Origin: Ditylenchus dipsaci
Taxonomy: Eukaryota > Nematoda > Chromadorea > Rhabditida > Anguinidae
Assembly (NCBI GenBank): GCA_004194705.1
Contig: SADC01000841.1
Span: 723,561-787,560 of the forward strand
Direction: 5' to 3'
DNA: 64,000 nucleotides
The position numbers and the translations under genes are program-made. Positions 1-11,425 of the stretch are shown here, piece after piece. Within the stretch, counting starts at the first letter, position 1; the number at the start of each line of letters is the position of its first letter. The notes under the pieces are model-generated. The model saw nothing but the letters and a program-made list of their open reading frames with translations. It did no database searches and was not told where the DNA came from.

Positions 1-595
1 CAAAGTCTAGCCGAACACAAGGCACAAAGAAAACCCCATACAGTAGAGTCCCGCTATAACGCGAATTTGAGGACAGCCCTAGAGTCACGTTATAGCATGA
101 GAAGGTGAGAAAAGTAAGCTTGATTTCGAGTTTTTTTTACCAATATAACTGCTTTTATTCAATTTTTACTTATTTCATTTATTTCATAAATACAAATTTC
201 CGGATATAGCGCAGGGCTCCCGAATCGAAATTTCAAAATAAAGAACATTTGGTCAAAAAGTGCCATCTTATCAAGTGCTTGCTGAGATTTGAGTGCCAAA
301 AATAAATATTTTGACTTGAGATCTCAAAATTTCTTAAGATTTTTGGTCGCAAATAAATAACATACTAGGTGGATTGGTGCCTTACAGGCGCCTGGTAAAG
401 AATGTCAAATGTCGTAATTACAAAAAAACTTCCTAAAAACACTACCTATTGAATTTTATATATTGTAAAATCCAAAAATACATCCGAAAAAGCATTTTTA
501 AAATTCCGAAAATTGAAAAATCGATCTTGAAATTTTCGCTAAACTAAAATCTTGAAAAATAAATTAGTGAATGGTGCAATAAAATTGCAGTACCA

Positions 596-932
596 CGGGA
601 CCATACCTGCACGCTCGAAAAAATCGGCGCCGGGCGCTGACCCGGGCGCCGAGCCTTACCCTACCTGGCCACCTACCTACCCTACCTGACCGCCTGACTA
701 TCCTACCTGGCCATCTAGCTACCCTACCTGGCCACCTAGCTATCCTACCTGGCCACCTACCTACCCTACCTGATCGCCTGACTATCCTATCTGGTACACC
801 GACCTACCCTACGTGACCACCTACCTATCCTACCTGAAGACCTACCTATCCTGCCTGTTCACCTACCTATTCTACGCGTCCACCAACCTACCTGGAGCCG
901 TTTTTTGGAAAACATGCAGGTATGAACACAGG
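596..932. repeat. Nested GC-rich repeat module flanking a 21-bp satellite
   Basis: The ends are inverted: CATACCTGCACGCTCGAAAA on the left and its imperfect complement ending CATGCAGGTATG on the right. Just inside the left end lies a block made of GGCGCC/GGGCGC words. Related GC-rich blocks recur at about 8770-8880, 10230-10335 and 19617-19757, so this is a dispersed family. No coding potential is visible. Confidence 0.5.
660..892. repeat. 21-bp minisatellite, about 11 units
   Basis: About eleven units of CTACCTGGCCACCTACCTACC are seen, each 21 bp (one is 22 bp), with substitutions that often alternate between neighbouring units. The same repeat in the opposite orientation fills 61740-62465. 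Confidence 0.85.
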
Positions 933-1439
933 CACTGCTTCGACGCCAAATGAAATTTGCTATTTATCAATCAGTCTGGTGCCATTTTTGGAAATTCGAA
1001 GTATAATTGCGAGTTTTGAAATCAATACTCGTCTTGAAGGAAGCGCTGAATGAAGCTGTTTAATAGCTCAAAATGAAGCTGGGAAGTTGCTCTAAAACTT
1101 AACGTTGAGTCTATTCCTACTTGGTACCAAAAAATTCAAAATAAATTCGAGAAAATTCCCAAAAGTAAAATTTTTGCCTTAAAAACCACTGACTTTAAAG
1201 CTTAAATTCAATACTGGTTGCTGACGAATTTTCAAACTTAACCCTTGAATAGCTAAAAATGTAGTCAAGAAATTTCTCTACAACGTTACGAGAATCTTTT
1301 TTTATTTTCTTTTTTTAACGAAATAATGAATCCAGTTAACAAAAAAATGTAGCGGACAAACATAGTCCAAATACTATATAAAGATATTTAAATAAAGGAC
1401 GCTTGGAAGCCCTGATATAGCGGGACTCCACTGTATAAC

Positions 1440-1610
1440 ATTGTCACGAGCGGACACGGCCACCAGCTTGTAAATTTGAAAAAGGGGAATGGAGGGGAAT
1501 TTAATCCCACTCCCTTTGGATCCGCACAGAAATTCACAAAAGCATACGTTGCTAACCCTACTTCCTCTAATAAGCCCACACCTTCTAACGAACCCACACC
1601 CCCAACTTTG
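1440..1610 (-). repeat. tRNA-derived SINE-like fragment
   Basis: On the minus strand a tract reading GCGGATCCAAAGGGAGTG, followed by CCCCTCCATTCCCC and a GTGGCCGTGTCCGCTCG segment, matches the segment at 31755-31845. There it is preceded by a tRNA-like A-box region. Only the 3' portion is present here. Confidence 0.4.
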
Positions 1611-1806
1611 AGGACCCATATTTCAACTCAGAGAAACTTTTTTCCAAAGCTGTTTAATGAATGTTCTTAATCCCATGAGCTCTCTTAGTTCCACTTTTTA
1701 GATTTTGGTTGAGCACCCAAAAATCTCAAGATTGACTTCGAATTTTTCAGATTTTTAAGTGGTTGAACAATAAAGCCACGTGTGGGCTAATTAGAGGAAA
1801 TACGGC
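1611..1806. mobile_element. MITE copy, 'GAGGAAATACGG' family (left end missing)
   Basis: It ends with TTAGAGGAAATACGG, the signature right end of a family whose complete copy lies at 24086-24320. The interior (GATTTTGGTTGAGCACCC, then GATTTTTAAGTGGTTGAA) matches other copies at 34517-34758 and 43387-43605. Confidence 0.55.
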
Positions 1807-1823
1807 ATGCTTACATATAGTTA

Positions 1824-2150
1824 AAGAACCATTGCCGTCTACGGCCACGGAAATTTGGACTTTTCGAATTGGCGGGGGACAGCTAATATACTGCGAAAAT
1901 ATTTTTTGAATTATTTTTTATTTTCATTTTAAGTTATAATGTATGTGTATTGGTCGAAGCGAGTTCTTCCAGATCTATAAGTAAGTTGTAGTGCAGTGGC
2001 TGTGTTAGATCTTGTCCGATCTGGCAATGTCAAGCAACGTTGGGCTCGGCTAGTAGATTGTTCAAAATTTTGGAAAATTTTAATTTGCAAACAAAAAAAT
2101 TCGAAAAATATTTTCGCAGTAATTTAGCTGTCCCCCGCCAATTCAAAAAG
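1824..2150. mobile_element. MITE, 'CCATTGCCGTC / GGCGGGGGACAG' family
   Basis: It starts with TTAAAGAACCATTGCCGTC and carries GAATTGGCGGGGGACAGC near 1868. The inverted partner GCTGTCCCCCGCCAATTC lies at 2129-2147. Fuller copies at 44236-44437 and 59148-59393 show TTAA at both ends, so TTAA is the likely target site. This copy has lost its right terminus, and its right end abuts the esterase pseudogene. Confidence 0.55.
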
Positions 2151-2159
2151 CCCAAAATT

Positions 2160-3080
<921 letters not shown>

Positions 3081-3148
3081 GCTCAAGCAACAGTGTTAGG
3101 ACGAACTACTAAAACATATCTTACCTTACGTACACAATTATCTGTTTT

Positions 3149-3606
3149 TCATCCGCGTCCGCACCGCATCCACATTTTTGGTGTTCACAATTCATCCGCA
3201 ATGCAGTCCGCATCCGGATATGGTCCGCATCCGGATGCGGACCATATCCGGATGCGGAAGACGTTGCGGAATCGTGTTCACTATATGCTTAGCGGATGCA
3301 GGTGTGGTGCGAAGGCTGATCCGGAAGCTTTCAAAAGTTTTAAATTATGTTGTGGTATTGACGCCTATATTATCAACTCGAGATACTCTTTTTTACTTTA
3401 TTCGCCTGATACTTGCTTTCTGAGACTTTAGAATAGGTATAGTTAAAAATTAAAGAATGCTTCACCATCTCACCGTATATTTACATTTATGCATGCAATA
3501 TTTGTGAAGATATAAATCGAAAAACAATTCAGTATTACTTAGACACACTGTGTGCGAATGCATTGTGAACACCAAAAACGGATGCGGAAACCGGTGCGGA
3601 AGCGGC
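3149..3606. mobile_element. Inverted-repeat element rich in 'GCGGATGCGG'
   Basis: About 40 bp at 3149-3190 (rich in CCGCATCC, then TTTTTGGTGTTCACAAT) is repeated in inverse at 3562-3606 (ATTGTGAACACCAAAAA, then GGATGCGG words). Short TCCGCATCCGGAT palindromes fill the inner left arm. No protein is evident, and I read it as a MITE or foldback element. Confidence 0.5.
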
Positions 3607-3699
3607 AAAGATGCTGAACGCAAAAAAAACAAATTTTATTGTGAACGCAATTCCGCATCCGCACCGCATGTGGAAGCGGATGTTGATTCATTGCGTACC

Positions 3700-4822
3700 T
3701 AGACTCATGTTTGAGTCCGTCCTAATATACGCTGGCCTACGCTGTCCTCAGAATAAAGTCTATAAAATCCCAGAAAGGGCGAAAAACCCGAGGTGAAAAA
3801 ACCCCTCTGTTGGATAGGGCCAAAAACGCATAAAAGGTCAAAATAGAATGGGATGCATCACTCACCGGATATTGGCACACTAGGCACATCATGTGCCCTC
3901 CACATTGTTGCACCAGAGAAGTCGCCACAATCAGCCATTTCATTTGAGTAGTATAGTATTACCATTTCCATGACAGCCCATTCACCCTCCTCCAAAATTA
4001 AAAAGCCCCCTTTTTAAGGGCTTTTTTAGAAGCGGGTAATTCGCCAATTTGGGGGCAAAAAACGCTAAATTTTACCAATTTTTGACACACCCATTTCGAA
4101 AATTCACGGCACACAAATTCACCCTGATTTCTAATATAAACTTTGACTGTTTTTGAGCCCTTTTTTTGATAAAAAAAAGTGTCAAATTTGAATTGTTATT
4201 AACAAAAATTCAAAATTACACCAAATTTCAAGCAAAATTTTCAAAAATAGTCAGGACAATAATCCACCATTCTTAAATTTTAACAGTTTTTCAATTTTTA
4301 GCTACTATTCGCACAACTTTTGCTAGAAAACGATATTGTAAGTTTTCAAATAAATGACTCAAAATTTGACATTTTTCGACTTTTAAGTTTAAATTTTTCT
4401 TTATGAAGTTTCGGAACACAAGGCAAAAAACAGTGGAAATTTGTGTACTGAAATTCGCATGTTTTTCAACGAAAAAAAAAGAATGATATCATATGGTCTC
4501 GACACGATTTTCAGTCTTTCGACTCAAAATCGACTTTGATACCATTCTTTTTGTCCAAAATATTAGTTTATTATTTTCAGTGCGTTTCCGGGTCTTATAT
4601 GGTATATTTTTTGTATTTTATTGATAAAATTAAAATTTTTAATATTTATTTATTTGTTATTTTTAGATCTACAAAGTTATACACATATAAGTTTGAATTT
4701 TTAAATATATATTATTAATGTTATTAATTTTTTTAAACTTTAGATGTCAAAATATGACAAGTTAGTTAATTTTTAATTTAAAATTTTTTATTAAATCGAC
4801 CGGGAATTCGAAAATCGAAAAT
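3700..4822. other. Intergenic, no gene recognised
   Basis: This is AT-rich sequence. At 3715-3760 a short segment (GTCCGTCCTAATATACGCTGGCC) resembles one at 33215-33245. Short reading frames on both strands show no recognisable motif and look like chance. Confidence 0.4.
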
Positions 4823-7084
4823 TTAACTTTTAAAATGGTTATAAGCTAAAGTGCTTATAATATTTTGAAAAATAAATCGCTTGAATTCTGTTTTATTTTC
4901 ATCGCTCAGAGCGACTTTATTTTGCCGAATCGTATATAAATATCGATGACGATTTTCATCGGTCGACTTTCGAATTAAATATTGTTCTTTTCGAAACGTC
5001 TTATTTTCTAAAATACACCGCTTATAATCGTCAACAGTTAGTGTTTTTACGACACTTTTTTTCACACCTTTCGATTTTTTCGTTTCTTCACCGTTTTCGA
5101 CCCGGAAAGCGTATTGTTTTGGTTTTAACGCCACTATTTCGGTCATTATTTTAGAGTTAAGTTCGTCTTTAAATTTACCAATAACTTTTTTGTTTGAAAT
5201 ATCGTATAACGGATGATTTTTAGGATAATCACTAAAGTCGAACCAATCTTTGATTTCGACAATATCCTGGTAAAAATCATCCGTTTTTATTTCATAAATC
5301 AAACTATCGGTATCCTGATAGCATAAAGTAATATTTTTTTCATATTTCAGTAACATAGCGTCATAATGAAACTCGTACATTGAAAATTTACTCAAATCGA
5401 GTATACTAAATCCGACATATATCGGTTTGTCGAATTCTAAGTTAGTTTTATTCATCTCAATACTCGTCAAATTTCGTTTATTATGATGCTATGTTTAAAA
5501 TGTACTTTTTAGGAGGTAGGATGAAATTGCTAAATTGGCCATTTTAGCCGCGGCTATAATGGCTAATTAGCCATTATAGCCGCGGCTAAAATGGCTAATT
5601 TTGCCATTTTAACCGCGGTCAAAATGGCCAAATTAGCCATTTTTTCCAGCCATTTTAGCCGCGGCGAAAATGGCCAATTTAGCCATTTAATCCTACCTCC
5701 CTGTTTTAACTAATTTTAACGCCCGATTCTTACTGGTAACTAGTTCGATATCGACCCGATTTCAAATATTTTTCATAGTTTGGCCAAAAACGCTATTGTT
5801 CATCAATTTGAAAAAAAAATTTTAAAAATTTTTTCAACTTTAGATTTTTTTCTTTAAAGCTTTCTAAAGCTTCAATTGAGTTTTTATAATGTATACCATA
5901 TTTTTCTTTGTCGAAAAACGTGTTCATTAATTTCGAAGTTGTTTGATTGTCGACTTTCGTATTTTGGGGGCAAAACGGAAAATCGTTGTGCAAATCATGT
6001 ATTTCAGTACTATATTCTGAATCAATTTCGAAAATACAACCTTTTCTGTTTTTATTCAAATTGTCGACATAATTTTTAACTTGGTCGACTGTCATATTTT
6101 GGTCAAAATTTTCTTCGAATTTAAGTTCGTCGTATGGTAAATTTTGGATCATCGCCCAACCGTATGAATTATTCGCGTCGAGGTATACTAAATACTGACT
6201 TCCTTCTTTTAGGTCGAAATTTTTCATGTATTCGTTATTTGCAGTCGAATATCGTTTAATCGAGTTTACCATACCGCCTCGGATACCTTTTTCGATAAAA
6301 AGGTACATATCATAGTTTTTAATCGTTTGACCGGGTGAAGTATAATACCAACAGGGGTCGAGTTTATAGTTTTTTAAGCAAGTTTTTCTAAAGGTTTCGA
6401 ACACATCTGCTAACATAAGTATGTCGTTTATCAAATAAATATCGGTATAATCGCCCAAATTTTCACATCCTGTTTTTTCAAAAACTTTTTTAGCGTACGA
6501 ATAGTCGACCCCGGTACAACCTATGTTATTAAGTTGGTCAAAAAACTGCTTTTTGGTGGTAAAATTTTGTCATCATACTTTTTGAAAGAATCCATATATT
6601 CGTATGGATAAACGCCTTTGCGTTTTAAAAGTTCGAAAAGTTCGACATTTTCGTAAAATTGATTTGTAATATCAAATTTGTCAATAGATAGATTTTTGCT
6701 CAAAAACTATCTAAAAATCGAATTTCATACTTCAATTTCGAATTCGGATTTCGAAGTTTTTGTAGCTAAAACTAGTATATTTTTGAGAATTACTGGCTAA
6801 AACTGATATGTCGGAAAAGTCGATTATTTCTTGATTCAGAGATCCCAAAATGTGTTCGGAATCATAACCTTTAAGGTTATGGAAAAATACCGGTAAAATA
6901 TAATTTTTGCTTTAAAATTGCAGCGATTACATAATGCGCGTCGAAATTCGCCAGAAAAATGATCATGATCACGAACTTTTTGATTTGGAATCGTATATTC
7001 TTCTCGACATTCGTCACAGTTTCGACTTTTATCAAAAATTTTCTGTTGTTTAGGTGTAAGTTTTTTCATATTCAGAAGTTTCAT
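4823..7084 (-). pseudogene. Polinton/Maverick-type DNA polymerase B relic
   Basis: The minus strand carries, in order, pieces of a protein-primed family-B DNA polymerase. A Cys-rich KVRDHDHFSG zinc/HNH-like block and an FHNLKGYD exonuclease motif lie near 6780-6990. A GVYPYEYMDSF block lies near 6600. A GDYTDIYL..DILMLADVFE block lies near 6400. Motif A (DANNSYGW) is near 6170, a motif-B-like NNSVFG block near 5770, and motif C (YQDTDSL) near 5300. Order and spacing match the polymerases of Polintons and related virus-like elements. It is dead: a MITE sits inside it (5511-5700), there is an in-frame TGA just after the NNSVFG block, and the frame breaks near 5472, 6550 and 6896. No capsid, integrase or protease gene is seen nearby, so only the polymerase survives. 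Confidence 0.85.
5511..5700. mobile_element. Palindromic MITE inside the polymerase relic
   Basis: The ends AGGAGGTAGGAT..AAAT and ATTTAATCCTACCTCC are inverted. The whole 190 bp is built from the reiterated words AATTGGCCATTTTAGCCGCGG and their complements, so it can fold on itself almost end to end. Polymerase coding blocks continue on both sides, so it inserted after the polymerase arrived. Confidence 0.75.
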
Positions 7085-7126
7085 ATCTGGCAGAAGAATA
7101 TTGTGCGTTTTTTAATACTCTCCAAA

Positions 7127-7294
7127 GCTTCTACTAGATTCCTTTCTCCGCCGTCGACTTCTCAGCCTAGCGATCAGCTCTTTAGCCATGCCAGAGATGT
7201 GTTCCATTACAAAAGATGTCTGCTGGATCCATACAATGCAGAGCAATTGATATTTCTCAATCGTGCTCTTCATGATGTTAATTTTCTCTACTGA
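7127..7294 (+). pseudogene. hAT transposase C-terminal dimerisation fragment
   Basis: The reading frame ends with PSTSQPSDQLFSHARDVF, then KRCLLDPYNAEQLIFLNRAL and a stop. This matches the hAT C-terminal dimerisation pattern: a proline/serine stretch, S(E/D)..FS.A, KR..L.P.NAE.L.FL. Only about 55 residues remain. The rest of the transposase is missing because the polymerase relic abuts upstream on the other strand. The fragment is non-functional alone. Confidence 0.7.
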
Positions 7295-7427
7295 ATAGTT
7301 AATGGTGAAATTTTTGTTTGAATTGTTTGTGATATGTAAAAATAAAGAAATTTGGGTGTTACGTCACTTTCTGATTGAGGTTTTGGAAGAGGTAGTTTTC
7401 AGCACGCGTATGGATCGTTTAAACGTC

Positions 7428-7545
7428 TGCGTAAAATTTTCTCGCAAAATCGCGAGTTCTCGCAATTTTAAGTTGCGAGATCTCGCAATCTTGCAAATTT
7501 TCAGAATCTCGTCTCGCAATCTTGAACGCACCCCCAATTGCAAAC
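7428..7545. repeat. Short degenerate array of 'TCTCGCAA' words
   Basis: The words CTCGCAA, GCGAGA and TTGCGAG recur about nine times in both orientations within 120 bp. This style of short-word array is seen elsewhere in the window in the arms of foldback elements. Confidence 0.4.
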
Positions 7546-7821
7546 ACTAATTTTAGGTGTTGTAAGAACATATTTGCACTATAACGCAGTACAGTATACT
7601 ATACAAGAACTAGTTACTTTACAGTTTTTTTTAAATCTTACGTCCTTTTTAAGGAGATTGCTTTTTATGATTCCATATTTCAACACTTATATTTTTTAAA
7701 ATCTATCTCTAAGATAAATTTGTACCTCTTAATATGGTCTTCCAAATGGGTTAAGATTTGGATAGTAATCTGCTCAGATATCATGCACAAAGAGTCGGAG
7801 AAAAAGTCTAAAACAATTTAA

Positions 7822-8267
7822 GGGGAGGGGGACTTTTACGGCTACCTTTTGACATCGACTTCTACTTCACTTAACATACTTTTTCATATATATTTTGTTT
7901 TTTTTATTTCAAATGCTTTTACACCGTTTTGTAGCTGAAATTTTTTCTATCAAATGAGTGGTCAAACATCCTATTTAAAATTAATTTTTTTAAGAAAATC
8001 ACACCAACCTCACACTTAAATGAATCAACCGGTTGATAACGCCGGTTGATTCAGCAAGATTGTTTTTTACCAAGGTCTTAAAGTTTTTTTTACCTCACGC
8101 TTGGTGTGAGTTTCTCAAAAAAATTTTAGTCAAAGTGGGACCACTCAATCGATAGAGAAAAATTTCAGCTACAAAGCGATGTAAAAACATCTGATATAAA
8201 AAATTCAAATAAATGAAAAAAAGTAGAAGCCGATGTCAAAAGGTAATCGTAAAAGTTTCCTCTCCCT
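7822..8267. mobile_element. Foldback MITE with TTAA target site (446 bp)
   Basis: Each arm is about 200 bp. GGGGAGGGGGACTTTTACGG at 7822 mirrors CGTAAAAGTTTCCTCTCCCT ending at 8267, and CTTTTGACATCG is shared further in. TTAA flanks both ends (7818-7821 and 8268-8271). The centre is the palindrome CAACCGG..CCGGTTG. A TTAA duplication suggests mobilisation by a piggyBac-type transposase. No coding sequence is seen. Confidence 0.65.
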
Positions 8268-8279
8268 TTAAGAAGTTCG

Positions 8280-8760
8280 AAGAAGTGATTCTTAAAAATT
8301 GTGAAAATTTTGAAATTTTAACCATTTCAAGAATTTTTTTGACCGCATGTTCATAGTATAACCAACAAAGGTACCCCTAAAAATGACCATTCTAGCGCAA
8401 AAAGAATTTCGTTTTTTTATTGAAAATAAATTAATTTGAGCAAAAATGGGTTAATAGAGGTCTTTCGGCCTAACAAATTGACTTTATATAAATCAATAGC
8501 AAATTTAAGTAGTCAATAATCTTTATTTCTTCTACTTTTCTTTCTTATTGCAACAAATTTATAGACAGATGTCTATTTACAGCTTTTTGCCCAACACTGA
8601 TTGCTTCTAGCTCTCCACAGATACCTCACTAGACCACCGTCAGAGACTATAGTTCAGAGATGCAGCAAACCAGGCTTTAAATATTACAAAAAAAACATTT
8701 TTTCTTGCTCTGCTGGCATATAAAAAGAAATTTGAGGGACATATAGAGACAGCTCACGAT
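8280..8760. other. Intergenic, nothing recognised
   Basis: AT-rich sequence with no convincing coding frame, RNA gene or element end. Confidence 0.4.
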
Positions 8761-8761
8761 C

Positions 8762-8885
8762 ATAGTTGCACGCAAAAATTTTTTAGCGCCATTTTTAACC
8801 CCGGCACCGAGGTTTCGAAAAATCGGCGCCGAGTGCACAATATGGAACCGGTGATTTTGGGTGCCGGGCGCCGACAAAACAAATA
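8762..8885. repeat. GC-rich 'GGCGCCG' repeat module copy
   Basis: Contains TCGAAAAATCGGCGCCGAG and GGGTGCCGGGCGCCGACAA, sharing words with the module at 596-660 and the copies at 10230 and 19617. Confidence 0.45.
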
Positions 8886-9196
8886 AGTAATTTAGAAAGT
8901 GTTTTTTTTTGCAAAAATAAAATTGTTTATTTCATTATTTATAATTAAGAATTGTGTCGAAAAAGGGAAATCACGCGTCAATTATTTCCTTATTATACGC
9001 TAATATTTTTTTGCTTTTTAACAATGATGGTTTTCTTTGAAAAAATTCTTTATAGCTGTTACAACATTGAGGTAAAAACTATAGCATTTAGGTAACACTC
9101 ACTTTGCAGCCGCTTTGCTTGGGGGAATAGACAACAGTAATGGGTAAACTTGAGAAACTAGCAAGACTTATGTTATATAGCAAAAAATTAGCGTTA

Positions 9197-10020
9197 CAGT
9201 CAACTCTCGATTAAACGAACCTCTGGAGACCAACAGACATGTTCGTTAAATCAAGAGTTTCGTTAAATTGAGGGTTCGTTAAATCGAGTGTTGGTGAACA
9301 ATCATTATTGAAATGTTCGTTAAATCGAGAATGGTATGAGTACACTATACCGGCTAGCTCAAAAACGCCTGTAATCCTCTTTTTTGACGTTTCAGTAGCC
9401 AATACATGCTTAAAGTATCTTTTCAGGTGGCAGTCGACACTTTTCTGCATAAAGAATTAATGACAAAATTTTGACATTTGACTTGAGGGACCAAATATAT
9501 TAACTAAATTTTGAAAATTGGATGCCTTGATACCCTAAAGAGTAAAAAAAATAACGAAATCAATATTATTTTGACAACTGGGACCTAAGGTTTTTGTTGC
9601 TTAGCTCTAGTCAAAAAAAAACAAAACATCTTTAAAACAAGTATTTGGCTTGGCCTTCCAGGGCAAAAAGTCTAATTTTTTGTCAAAAAATTATGTACCA
9701 AAAAGTCTCGACCGCTACCTAAAAAATGTTTCAAGCATGTATTGGCTGGAACGTTGAAAAATGAGGCTTTTGTGCACTTTTAAGCTAGTCTGCATAGTAT
9801 AATTCCATATTTTTGCAAAAAAAACCTTGAGCAGACAAGAAAAAAACCCAATATTCGTTAAATCGAGAGTGGCTTTATTAGTAGGGATCCGAAAAAAATG
9901 TTCGTTAAATCGAGAGTTTCGTTAAATCGAAGGTAAGCTTAACCTTGCTTTAGATTTAACCGACCAATTCACGCTAGGAGGTTCGTTAAATCGGGGGTTC
10001 GTTAAATCGAGAGTTGACTG
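9197..10020. mobile_element. pogo-type MITE with reiterated terminal words (824 bp)
   Basis: The left end CAGTCAACTCTCGATT(A)AACGAAC at 9197 mirrors the right end GTTCGTTAAATCGAGAGTTGACTG at 10020, flanked by TA on both sides. The sub-terminal word GTTCGTTAAATCGAG recurs about nine times. It is close to both ends (9240-9325 and 9855-10010), so the terminus itself has been multiplied. There is no transposase frame. Confidence 0.7.
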
Positions 10021-10227
10021 TAATTGCAACATTTTTGAATCAGGTCCAATGGCTAAAGCTACTGAAATTTCTTGAAATAAATTTGCAATATCTTGGTCAA
10101 TCATGTGTAAAAAAAGAATCAATCATGTTATATGCCTGTGAAGTTATTGTCTGCGAAAATAATTTCAAAAAGATTAAAAGATTGAGAACCTTTTGAAAAT
10201 AGATATTTACTTAAAAAATCAAATTTT

Positions 10228-10335
10228 CTATAACAACGGGCGCCGGAGCCCGGAATTTCAAAAATTGTAGCCGAGCGCCGGCGCCCTATTTTTCTAAGAA
10301 ATTTTGATGCACGCACCGGCGCCCGTGCAACTATG
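10228..10335. repeat. GC-rich 'GGCGCC' repeat module copy
   Basis: Contains GGGCGCCGGAGCCCGGAA, GAGCGCCGGCGCCC and CACCGGCGCCCGTGC within 100 bp of otherwise AT-rich DNA. Same family as the module at 596. Confidence 0.5.
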
Positions 10336-10794
10336 CTCTCGACCAGTGGAATATGAGCGGAATTTGAAATTTGACAACAAGTTCTTATGTTTCAGGGCAG
10401 TTTCATAAGCAAATCGACCATGCTGAACTTGAATCCGGTGTCAAACATTAGGGTTCTATTAGCAAAATATTAATTTTACGTCAAAATTGATTTGAATTTT
10501 TTTAAGAGGCTTGCTAAACACTCCCAAAGCCTCTATTTATCCTATTTCAAAGCTCTTTATGGTGCAGTTTATCTTGTTCTGTCAAATGGTATACATCGAA
10601 AATTTAAAAAACTGACGTTTTAACACTTTTTATATCAACAACAGTATCAACAACGTTTTCGAAAAAGGACACAATTTTTCTTTGAAGTAAAATTTTCACA
10701 TGTAATTGTCATAGACACCTCGATGATGCCTCATCAGAAAGCCCGCAATCTGCGCTTTCTTTTAATTTATAAAGTCTACAAACCGACAGACACG

Positions 10795-10908
10795 CCATCG
10801 AAAAACTCGCCAACGTAAAATTAATCTCGCCAACGCGGAAACTCGCCAACAGCGAAACTCGCCAACGGCGGAACTCGCCAATGATAAATCTTGCCAACAA
10901 AAAATTCG
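10795..10908. repeat. Tandem 'AACTCGCCAACG' array
   Basis: Six to seven units of about 16-17 bp share the core CTCGCCAACG with variable spacers. The array is short and degenerate, resembling the tandem-repeat arms of foldback elements, but no inverted partner is seen nearby. Confidence 0.6.
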
Positions 10909-11235
10909 TGAAAATAATAATTTAAAATGGGGATGTGTCAAAGAGTATAAAAGAGATGATTTTGAAGGACTTTGGATTTGGGCCTTTTTGAATTACATTG
11001 ATTTTTGTCACGAAAGAAAAATAATTTATATTGTTTCAAGCTGTTTTTCGTTCGTGTTTTGTTTTTTTGTCTACTGAATTTGTTAAGTAAGCACGTAGGT
11101 CTAAAAATTGATCGTAACTTTTATTAGTAAAGAAGTCACAGTAAGAGTTGTAACAACATGTTGAAGACTATACAATATTGTCAAAAAATTAAATTTGAAC
11201 AAAAATGAGATGTAATGTAACAACTTCCTGCAAAT

Positions 11236-11425
11236 CTAAGACTTTGAAGCGAAAAATTCGAGACAAGCTTCCTGCAGAGGGTCCCGATATATAGGTCTGT
11301 TGTCCTGGATAAACGAGGTGTTGCCCTTGTGGTGACTCTTTATGTGGCTGGATACGGACAGTCCAGAGTACTCTTGGAAGGTCTCACCGCAGCCTCGACA
11401 CTCGAAAACAGGCAGCTTCAAGTGG
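11236..11425 (-). CDS. Gene A last exon: final C2H2 finger
   Basis: It begins HLKLPVFECRGCGETF.. and continues SVSSHIKSHH, a conserved DNRPIY linker, and LEFFASKS before the stop. The first His completes the finger begun in the previous exon. Gene B's last exon (24581-24761) has the same layout. Confidence 0.75.

Larger units (their letters stand above)
41..1433. mobile_element. pogo-type DNA element (1.4 kb), non-autonomous
   Basis: The left end CAGTAGAGTCCCGCTATA at 41 is mirrored by an inverted right end finishing at 1433, and both sides are flanked by TA (39-40 and 1434-1435). The CAGT(A/C)GA(G/C)TC..C terminus plus a TA target duplication is the hallmark of the pogo/Tigger branch of Tc1-mariner elements. 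No transposase reading frame is visible inside. A GC-rich module with a 21-bp satellite (about 596-932) is nested within it. Confidence 0.6.

Noticed and set aside
1374..1670. Overlapping short frames around 1.4-1.67 kb
   Set aside because: They cover a MITE end and a SINE-like fragment. No protein motif is present and both strands are open by chance.
10700..10765. Hammerhead-ribozyme-like CTGATGAGG on the minus strand
   Set aside because: The conserved GAAA after stem II is missing and the stems do not close. The core word alone is not enough.
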